Origin: Candidatus Latescibacterota bacterium
GTDB taxonomy: Bacteria > JAAXHH01 > JABIQT01
Length of the DNA: 5,797 bases
Assembly: GCA_018667995.1 (NCBI GenBank)
Contig: JABIQT010000459.1
Coordinates: 1 to 5,797, forward strand
Direction: 5' to 3'
Part shown: in pieces, positions 1 to 5,797 of the stretch
How the letters are laid out: each line of letters begins with the position of its first letter
Numbering within the stretch: the first letter of the stretch is position 1
Position numbers and translations under genes: made by a program
The notes under the pieces: model-generated
Told to the model about the DNA's origin: nothing
What the model saw: the letters and a program-made list of their open reading frames with translations, nothing else
The model's database searches: none

Positions 1-1
1 C

Positions 2-1315
2 GGTGCCACGCTCAGAATACCCAATTCATTCTTCATAGCTCTCTCCGGTGGTCGCAATGTAATCGCGGTCACTACCCTGCTGTTGATGTTCCCCGCCCTG
101 GGCGTTGGAATTGCACTGCAGGATATCGATACGCCGTATACGACATTCGCTATACTCGCAGCGCTATCAGGATTGGGAGGTGGCGCATTCGCATCTTCCA
201 TGTCAAATATCAGTTTCTTCTTTCCCAAGAAAATCCAGGGTCTATCGCTTGGTCTGAATGCCGGGCTGGGCAACGTAGGTGTGAGCGTGATGCAGGTGTT
301 ACTGCCTTTCGTTATGACCTTTGGCCTCTTTGGCGCCATCGGCGGAGGAAGTCTGGATCTGCCCGAGGCACTGGGGGGAGGGAGCAGGTGGATTCAGAAT
401 TGCGGCCTGGTCTGGGCGCCAATTCTTGGAGTGCTTGCTGTCGTTGCATGGTTTGGGATGGACAATCTTCCCATACATAATATCGGATCTGCGCCAAAGG
501 CTATCGGCAGTATGCTCTGGTTGCTGGTTCTCGGATTTGTCGCCGGAGGAATTGGTCTCTACCTACTGCTCGGTTTGGCCGTAAATATGTGGATCGTGCT
601 GCCCATCACAATCGCTTTGACGCTAGTCCTGATGCGGTTTATGACCCCGGCCATGGTTCGCGAAAATCTGTCCGGCCAGTTCGAGATTTTCACTAAGAAA
701 CACAACTGGATTATGACTTGGCTCTATACCATGACCTTCGGATCTTTCATTGGATACTCTGCAGCTTTCCCTAAGCTGATCCAGGACGTATTCGGATCCT
801 TGCCAGATGGTTCGCTCAATCCCAACGCCCCAAATCCTCTGACCTATGCATGGTTAGGACCTCTTGTCGGATCCATTATCAGGCCTGTAGGTGGCTGGCT
901 TTCAGATAAGATGGGGGGAGCTCGTGTGACGCAATGGGATACGGTATTAATGATCGGCGCCGCCCTGGGTGTCGCGTACTACGTGAAGCTTGCTGGTTCG
1001 TCTGCCACGCCGGAGACCTACTTCATCCCGTTTCTGCTGCTCTTCCTGCTCCTATTTATTACAACCGGAATCGGGAACGGCTCTACGTTCCGAATGATTC
1101 CATTCATCTTTGAGTCAAGAATGGCCGGTCCCGTTCTTGGGTGGACATCCGCAGTCGCGGCGTATGGAGCTTTCATTATTCCACGCGTATTCGGTAGCCA
1201 GATTCAACTGGGTACACCCGAGAACGCACTGTACGGATTTGCCATTTACTATCTCAGTTGCCTAATCGTAAACTGGTGGTATTACGCCAGGAAAAACGCG
1301 GAGATCCCGTGCTGA
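2..1315 (+). CDS. narK: NarK-family nitrate/nitrite MFS transporter, 5' truncated by window edge
   Basis: Inner-membrane major facilitator protein that moves nitrate in and/or nitrite out; proton symport and nitrate/nitrite exchange cannot be told apart here. The frame is open from base 2, so 437 residues are visible; TM1 and the true start lie upstream. TTG/ATG codons at 83/86 fall inside TM3 and are not the start. Seen: a TM2 motif LRIPNSF with Arg at 14-16 (equivalent to E. coli Arg89, a substrate ligand); nitrate signature 1 at 170-226 (GGGAFASSMSNISFFFP); a TM8 motif SIIRPVGG with Arg at 881-883 (equivalent to Arg305); nitrate signature 2 at 1067-1102 (GIGNGSTFRMIP). Two further hydrophobic segments at about 509-645 lie between the two six-helix halves, implying 14 rather than 12 helices. 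The C-terminus (ARKNAEIPC) looks intact. It ends 25 bases before actA on the same strand, so co-transcription is likely. Family assignment is firm; transport direction is not. Confidence 0.95.
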   Translation, partial: GATLRIPNSFFIALSGGRNVIAVTTLLLMFPALGVGIALQDIDTPYTTFAILAALSGLGGGAFASSMSNISFFFPKKIQGLSLGLNAGLGNVGVSVMQVLLPFVMTFGLFGAIGGGSLDLPEALGGGSRWIQNCGLVWAPILGVLAVVAWFGMDNLPIHNIGSAPKAIGSMLWLLVLGFVAGGIGLYLLLGLAVNMWIVLPITIALTLVLMRFMTPAMVRENLSGQFEIFTKKHNWIMTWLYTMTFGSFIGYSAAFPKLIQDVFGSLPDGSLNPNAPNPLTYAWLGPLVGSIIRPVGGWLSDKMGGARVTQWDTVLMIGAALGVAYYVKLAGSSATPETYFIPFLLLFLLLFITTGIGNGSTFRMIPFIFESRMAGPVLGWTSAVAAYGAFIIPRVFGSQIQLGTPENALYGFAIYYLSCLIVNWWYYARKNAEIPC

Positions 1316-1340
1316 CACATTTACCGGGGACACTAATATC

Positions 1341-1994
1341 ATGATACGCTGGAATGTATCAATTCTGATATGTCTGACATTGATCGGCGGAGGCTTGATT
1401 TACGGTCGTAACGTAAACCTTAACGTGCCTGGGTCGAATCAAGGATTTGCGCCGCAACAACCGTTGGCTTTTTCGCATCGTGTACACTCTGGTGATCTGG
1501 CCATTGACTGTCTCTATTGCCATTTCGGGGCCGAGAAGAGCCCACGGGCCGGAATACCTGCGGCAAATACGTGTATGAACTGTCACAAATTCGTGATGGC
1601 GAGCTGGGAGCAGACCAAGATCGAGGAATTGAATGCGGCCGAGGAGAAACGAGATCTCCAACTAGTCGTATCGCCTGAAATCAAGAAGCTCTATGATGCG
1701 GTGGGTTACAGTACGGAGTCTCTTGCCTATGCTGATACAACTGGTAACAACCTCGAGTGGCTGCGTGTCCATGATCTGCCCGACTTCGTCTTTTTTGATC
1801 ACAGCAGGCATGTTATTGCTGATGTTGCCTGTCAGACCTGCCATGGCGCAGTGGAGACCATGGAAACCGTTTCACAGGAGTCGGATCTGTCGATGGGTTG
1901 GTGCATAGAGTGCCACCGCGACGTGAACAGCGGCGACAATCCTGATTTTCAAGGTAAGTACGCCTCTTTAAGTTGTGCAGTCTGCCATTACTAG
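1341..1994 (+). CDS. actA: Alternative complex III subunit ActA, membrane-anchored pentaheme cytochrome c
   Basis: Electron-output subunit of ACIII: it takes electrons from the ActB Fe-S clusters and passes them to a periplasmic acceptor. The 217-residue protein has one hydrophobic N-terminal segment (residues 6-21) followed by a periplasmic domain, fitting an uncleaved membrane anchor. Five heme c motifs are visible: CLYCH 57-61, CMNCH 78-82, CQTCH 164-168, CIECH 188-192 and CAVCH 212-216, the last one residue from the C-terminus. Exactly five other histidines exist (46, 49, 144, 154, 157) as possible distal ligands. The motifs fall in two similar halves, each beginning F-S/D-H-x-x-H. The length and five hemes resemble the short Rhodothermus-type ActA. 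The ATG at 1341 is preceded by a weak purine-rich GGGGA at 1326-1330. A generic multiheme cytochrome would be the alternative, but the following actB and actC make ActA nearly certain. Confidence 0.95.
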   Translation: MIRWNVSILICLTLIGGGLIYGRNVNLNVPGSNQGFAPQQPLAFSHRVHSGDLAIDCLYCHFGAEKSPRAGIPAANTCMNCHKFVMASWEQTKIEELNAAEEKRDLQLVVSPEIKKLYDAVGYSTESLAYADTTGNNLEWLRVHDLPDFVFFDHSRHVIADVACQTCHGAVETMETVSQESDLSMGWCIECHRDVNSGDNPDFQGKYASLSCAVCHY

Positions 1995-1995
1995 A

Positions 1996-2009
1996 CCCGA
2001 TTAGTCGGG
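1996..2009 (+). other. Small perfect stem-loop in the actA-actB spacer
   Basis: CCCGA and TCGGG form a perfect 5-bp stem around a TTAG loop, beginning one base after the actA stop codon. No run of T follows, and actB begins 32 bases later, so it does not look like an intrinsic terminator. It could stabilise or mark an mRNA processing point between the cistrons, or be chance. The low score reflects that a 5-bp stem is weak evidence. Confidence 0.25.
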
Positions 2010-2041
2010 ACCTGCGGACCATATAAGAACGGATAGAGATT

Positions 2042-5000
2042 ATGCCACGGGATAAACAGAAACGTTACTGGAAGGGCACCGAGGAGCGCGACCTAACTGC
2101 GGCCTGGGAGAGCGAGGCGCAAAAGGAATTCCCCGTCCCCCTATCTGGTAAGTTGGATGATGATGCATCCAAGTTCTCCAGACGCTCGTTTCTCAAAGCG
2201 GCTGGTTTTACAGCCGCGGGCACCATACTAGCGTCTTGCGCTCGGGAACCGGTCGAGAAGGCGATTCCCATGCTGGTGCAGGAAGAGAACATGATGCCAG
2301 GGAAGTCCTACTGGTATGCCTCCACCTGTGGCGGATGCCAGGCAGGATGCGGAATCCTCACTAAGAATCGAGACGGAAGGCCCGTTAAAATCGAAGGGAA
2401 CCCCCAACACCCTGTCTCCATGGGCGGGCTCTGTGCTGTAGGCCAAGCCACCGTACTCGGTCTTTACGACTCACACCGTCTGCGGCAACCACGAATCAAT
2501 GGTGCTCCGAGCAACTGGACGGTGGTTGATGACCAGATAAGAGTTGGACTTTCGGATAATCGGGACGGTGTCTATATATTAACTGGTACCATAACAAGTC
2601 CCTCCACGCAAGCTGCTATAGACGACTTCCTATCAGGATACGATGGTGGTCGCCACGTAGTATACGATGCGGTCTCGTACTCAGCGATTCGGGACGCCCA
2701 CGAGATAACTCACGGCGTCCGTATTCTGCCCCATTACAAGTTCAACGAAGCATCAGTCATTGTTTCCGTTGAGGCAGATTTTCTGGGTACCTGGTTGTCG
2801 CCGGTAGAGTTTACCAAGGGATACGTGGCTGGAAGAACACTTGAGGGAGAAAGTCCGAAGCTCTCTCATCACGTGCAATTCGAAGGTAGAATGTCTTTGT
2901 CCGGATCCAATGCGGATCGGCGAGTACCCATTGCAACTGGCGAGTCCATTACGATCCTGCGTCAACTTGCAGAGAGGCTGTCAAATCGGGCTGAGCAAAA
3001 CGTTCCCCAGTTAACGGCATTATCTGGTACCACCGGAGTTGGATCCGACATTTTAGATGATGTGGCGAATCGACTTTGGGAGGCCCGTGGAGAGAGCATC
3101 GTAGTTTGTGGAATTAACGACACGGCCACGCAATGTGTCGTGAATACCATCAATCAGATACTTGGGAACTACGGCAATACCGTAGATACTGTTACGGTCT
3201 CCAACCAGTGGCAGAGCGATGATGGCGCAGTTGAAGGGTTGTTGGATGACATGCGAAATGGTCGTGTGAAGGCTCTGATAATAGCGGATACGAATCCAGC
3301 TTACAGTATGGCCAACGCTGACGAGTTTTCACAGCTGATGGGCAATGTGCCACTATCCATATCATTCACAGACCACGATGATGAAACGGCACAACTGGCT
3401 GGTTACGTGTGCCCGGTGCATCATCCTTTGGAGGCCTGGAACGATGCAGAGCCTGTTAGCGGCGTGCTCAGCGTTTCTCAACCGACTATCCGGCCTCTGG
3501 GAGATACCCGATCACTAAGGGAGTGTCTGGTCAGCTGGAACTCCGGTGCACCGCAAGATGATTTGGCACTGGTACAGAATCACTGGCGCCAAAACATCTT
3601 CCCTCGCCAAAGCGTCGTCAGAGACTTCGATGCGTTCTGGGATCAAGCTGTTCATGACGGCTTCGTTGCACTAGAGAATGTAGATCAACGAAGCGCTGGT
3701 TACCGAACTGGCGGAGACTGGCCCGAATCCGTAACTACAGCTGCTACAGGAGATCGGTTTACTCTTGTACTCTATGAGAAGATCGGTCAGCGCGACGGTC
3801 GGCATGCCCACAATCCGTGGCTGCAGGAACTGCCCGATCCGATAAGCAAGGTCGTTTGGGATAACTATGTTGCCCTGGCACCATCGGCGGCAGCAGGATT
3901 AGGTCTTGAGGAGGGTGATCACGTCCGGGTGAGCGGCGACGGTGCAGATATTGAATTGCCGATCCAAATTCAGATGGGACAGCATCCTCAGGTCCTATCT
4001 ATAGCCTTAGGCTACGGACGCGCAGGTACTGATCGATTCTCAAATACCGGACCGGATTGGTTTGAACGAGAGGATACGGTTGCCGAAGGCGGTACTGTGG
4101 GTGAGAACAGCTTTGGATTTGCCTCGCAGCAGGCTAGTGGGAATCTTTTGACCGCTGCTGTTACGATCAGTGCTGTGGAAGGGCACTCCAATCTGGCGCT
4201 GACCCAGACCCACCATACCATAACCGTTCCTGAACACCTTGGAGGAGAGCGTCGCAACATGGTACGGGATACAACTCTGGCCGCGTATACAAACGACCAG
4301 GCCTCCGGTAACCATGCCGAGCACGAGGTATTGCAGCTGTGGGCCGACGACTATCCCTACACGGGGCATCACTGGGGACTGGCAATTGATCTAAATCGCT
4401 GCACGGGGTGCTCTGCATGCTCAGTGGCTTGCCAAGCCGAGAACAACGTACCAGTGGTCGGCCGAGATGAGGTCTACCGTCGTCGGGAGATGAGCTGGAT
4501 CAGGATCGACCGCTACTATTCCGGCTCGGATGAAGATGTGGATGTGATGTTCCAGCCTGTCATGTGCCAACACTGTGACCATGCGCCCTGCGAGGCGGTG
4601 TGCCCTGTGCTGGCCACAGTTCATAGTGATGAAGGAGTCAACCAACAGATCTACAATCGTTGTGTGGGAACAAGATACTGCGCCAATAACTGTCCTTACA
4701 AAGTCAGGCGATTCAACTGGTTTGATTATTGGACAGAGAATTCGATGGAGCATCTGGTACTCAATCCGGACATAACTGCCAGAACGCGTGGTGTTATGGA
4801 GAAGTGCTCGCTCTGCGTGCAGAGGGTTCAGGAAGCGCGCTCTGAGGCAAAACAAGAGGACAGACCCATCGCTGATGGCGACATACTTACGGCCTGCCAG
4901 CAGTCATGTCCCGCAGATGCTATCGTATTTGGCGATATGAATGACGCAGACAGCCGTGTATCTCGCCTGATTGCGAAACCACGGCATTACAGAATGCTTG

Positions 5001-5080
5001 AAGAGATGAACTATCGACCGACTGTAGGCTACTTGACAAAAGTCCGTCATCGTGAGGACGAAGAGTCGGCGCACTCGTAA
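2042..5080 (+). CDS. actB: Alternative complex III subunit ActB, molybdopterin-oxidoreductase-like/Fe-S fusion lipoprotein
   Basis: Electron-transfer core of ACIII, relaying electrons from ActC-bound quinol to ActA on the periplasmic face. The 1012-residue protein begins with an extended Tat-type leader: a YWKG...EER segment at residues 9-16, then SRRSFLK at 46-52, a hydrophobic stretch and lipobox LASC ending at Cys66, implying a lipid-anchored mature protein. Residues about 90-760 resemble molybdopterin oxidoreductases, with a Cys quartet C96/C99/C103/C131 and a dinucleotide-binding-like fold near 573-690. Family knowledge says ActB carries no molybdenum cofactor. From about 775 a PsrB/NrfC-like ferredoxin domain has cysteines 787/790/793/797, 842/845/850/854, 874/880/884 and 922/925/952/956. 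The third group has Thr877 where a fourth Cys would be, predicting three [4Fe-4S] and one [3Fe-4S]. A weak purine-rich GGATAGAG (2031-2038) precedes the ATG. Full length with no visible frameshift. Confidence 0.97.
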   Translation: MPRDKQKRYWKGTEERDLTAAWESEAQKEFPVPLSGKLDDDASKFSRRSFLKAAGFTAAGTILASCAREPVEKAIPMLVQEENMMPGKSYWYASTCGGCQAGCGILTKNRDGRPVKIEGNPQHPVSMGGLCAVGQATVLGLYDSHRLRQPRINGAPSNWTVVDDQIRVGLSDNRDGVYILTGTITSPSTQAAIDDFLSGYDGGRHVVYDAVSYSAIRDAHEITHGVRILPHYKFNEASVIVSVEADFLGTWLSPVEFTKGYVAGRTLEGESPKLSHHVQFEGRMSLSGSNADRRVPIATGESITILRQLAERLSNRAEQNVPQLTALSGTTGVGSDILDDVANRLWEARGESIVVCGINDTATQCVVNTINQILGNYGNTVDTVTVSNQWQSDDGAVEGLLDDMRNGRVKALIIADTNPAYSMANADEFSQLMGNVPLSISFTDHDDETAQLAGYVCPVHHPLEAWNDAEPVSGVLSVSQPTIRPLGDTRSLRECLVSWNSGAPQDDLALVQNHWRQNIFPRQSVVRDFDAFWDQAVHDGFVALENVDQRSAGYRTGGDWPESVTTAATGDRFTLVLYEKIGQRDGRHAHNPWLQELPDPISKVVWDNYVALAPSAAAGLGLEEGDHVRVSGDGADIELPIQIQMGQHPQVLSIALGYGRAGTDRFSNTGPDWFEREDTVAEGGTVGENSFGFASQQASGNLLTAAVTISAVEGHSNLALTQTHHTITVPEHLGGERRNMVRDTTLAAYTNDQASGNHAEHEVLQLWADDYPYTGHHWGLAIDLNRCTGCSACSVACQAENNVPVVGRDEVYRRREMSWIRIDRYYSGSDEDVDVMFQPVMCQHCDHAPCEAVCPVLATVHSDEGVNQQIYNRCVGTRYCANNCPYKVRRFNWFDYWTENSMEHLVLNPDITARTRGVMEKCSLCVQRVQEARSEAKQEDRPIADGDILTACQQSCPADAIVFGDMNDADSRVSRLIAKPRHYRMLEEMNYRPTVGYLTKVRHREDEESAHS

Positions 5081-5097
5081 ACCCTGGAATCTTAGGG

Positions 5098-5103
5098 AAA
5101 GGG
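5098..5103 (+). promoter_or_regulatory. Probable ribosome binding site of actC
   Basis: AAAGGG sits five bases before the ATG at 5109, with a second AGGG at 5094-5097. This supports 5109 rather than the in-frame ATG at 5121 as the actC start. It is the best Shine-Dalgarno-like match of the visible gene starts. Confidence 0.45.
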
Positions 5104-5108
5104 ATCGT

Positions 5109-5797
5109 ATGTCATCGATAATGTCAACACTCAGGCGGCCGCTCATCGGCGGCAACAAGTCACTTAGTGATGTGACTGCCGATGTCATCGAGCCACTGGA
5201 AACACGACCCACAAGCCTGTGGTGGATTACATTTCTTATATCTTTCGCAGTGATGATGGTCGGAGTCGTTGCAGTAACCTACCAGGTGAAGGTCGGTATC
5301 GGAACCTGGGGGCTCAACAAGACAGTGGGTTGGGGATTTGATATCACCAACTTCGTCTTCTGGATCGGGATAGGACATGCTGGAACATTGATCTCGGCTA
5401 TCCTGTTCCTGCTTCGACAGAAGTGGCGTACATCGATTAACCGCTCCGCGGAGGCCATGACGCTGTTCGCGGTTGTCTGTGCAGGAATCTATCCCATTAT
5501 ACATATGGGGCGACCATGGATGTTTTTCTGGATGGCACCCTATCCCAATTTTCGGGGTCCATTGTGGGTGAATTTCCGTTCGCCGCTGGTATGGGACTTT
5601 TTTGCGATTAGCACCTATTTCACGATTTCTCTGGTATTCTGGTACATCGGTTTGATTCCAGATATGGCCACACTTCGTGACCAGGCGAAATCCAAGATCA
5701 AGAAAGTCATCTACAGGATTATGAGTTTTGGTTGGGACGGCTCCATGCGTGCTTGGCATAGATACGAAACTGTGTATCTGCTCCTCGCAGCATTCGC
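5109..5797 (+). CDS. actC: Alternative complex III subunit ActC, NrfD/PsrC-like quinol-binding membrane protein, 3' truncated by window edge
   Basis: Integral membrane subunit proposed to oxidise menaquinol and perhaps to help conserve energy as proton movement. About 230 residues are visible with no stop; family members are roughly twice that, with about ten helices. After a polar N-terminus (residues 1-36) hydrophobic segments lie near 38-58, 80-102, 117-140, 161-183 and from 221 to the edge. Family-like motifs are FDITNFVFWIGIGHAG (Asp78, His90), IHMGRPW (His132, Arg135), WMAPYPN (141-147), SPLVWDF (Asp163) and WHRYETVY (His217, Glu220); conserved His and Asp residues of this kind are proposed to line the quinol pocket or proton path. 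The gene starts 28 bases after actB. An NrfD or PsrC of another complex would look similar, but the order actA-actB-actC decides it. The opposite-strand open frame across this gene is judged spurious. Confidence 0.95.
   Translation, partial: MSSIMSTLRRPLIGGNKSLSDVTADVIEPLETRPTSLWWITFLISFAVMMVGVVAVTYQVKVGIGTWGLNKTVGWGFDITNFVFWIGIGHAGTLISAILFLLRQKWRTSINRSAEAMTLFAVVCAGIYPIIHMGRPWMFFWMAPYPNFRGPLWVNFRSPLVWDFFAISTYFTISLVFWYIGLIPDMATLRDQAKSKIKKVIYRIMSFGWDGSMRAWHRYETVYLLLAAF

Noticed and set aside
83-88. TTG/ATG as the narK start
   Set aside because: The same frame is open back to base 2 and encodes the conserved TM2 motif LRIPNSF with the substrate-binding Arg, so the true start is outside the window.
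321-584. Open frame of 87 codons on the + strand
   Set aside because: Out-of-frame shadow inside narK, whose own frame is open and carries the transporter motifs.
1996-2009. Intrinsic terminator between actA and actB
   Set aside because: The stem is only 5 bp, no T-run follows, and actA and actB belong to one complex.
4421-4855. Open frame of 144 codons on the - strand
   Set aside because: It is opposite the cysteine-rich ferredoxin domain of actB and shows no family resemblance.
2042-5080. Active molybdenum enzyme such as polysulfide reductase or formate dehydrogenase
   Set aside because: The fusion of the molybdopterin-like and Fe-S domains in one chain, the pentaheme gene upstream, the Thr-substituted cluster motif and the NrfD-like gene downstream are the ACIII pattern, whose ActB lacks the molybdenum cofactor.
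5160-5759. Long open frame of 199 codons on the - strand
   Set aside because: It lies entirely opposite actC, whose + strand translation matches NrfD/ActC motifs throughout. The antisense product is rich in Cys, His and Pro with no recognisable domain.

Overview
The window carries four genes on the + strand, tightly packed and apparently one transcription unit: the 3' part of a NarK-type nitrate/nitrite transporter, then actA, actB and the first half of actC, the start of an alternative complex III (ACIII) operon. ACIII is a membrane quinol oxidoreductase that replaces cytochrome bc1 in many bacteria. It is common in the Bacteroidota/Rhodothermota and related lineages and is also found in other phyla. 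The base composition looks balanced, near half G+C by eye, and the proteins most resemble my recollection of sequences from marine or thermophilic Rhodothermota-like bacteria. That placement is an impression, not a demonstrated identity.

Layout: bases 2-1315 narK (5' end outside the window); a 25-base spacer; 1341-1994 actA, a membrane-anchored pentaheme cytochrome c; a 47-base spacer with a small perfect hairpin; 2042-5080 actB, a large periplasmic lipoprotein joining a molybdopterin-oxidoreductase-like domain to a four-cluster ferredoxin-like domain; a 28-base spacer; 5109 to the window end, actC, an NrfD/PsrC-like quinol-binding membrane subunit. actC runs off the window; I translated it by hand. 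The gene order actA-actB-actC is the canonical one, so actD, actE and actF, often followed by cytochrome oxidase genes, would be expected downstream. There is no gene-free stretch above 50 bases, and I see no RNA gene, repeat array, mobile element or convincing promoter or terminator.

How the genes work together (family knowledge): ActC oxidises menaquinol at the membrane, electrons pass through the Fe-S clusters of ActB to the hemes of ActA, and from there to a monoheme cytochrome, a soluble carrier or an oxidase. NarK imports nitrate and/or exports nitrite. Its position directly upstream with a short spacer suggests, as inference, that this ACIII is used with nitrate or nitrite respiration as well as, or instead of, oxygen respiration. 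That linkage is the most interesting point in the window. I do not see a clearly undescribed system here.
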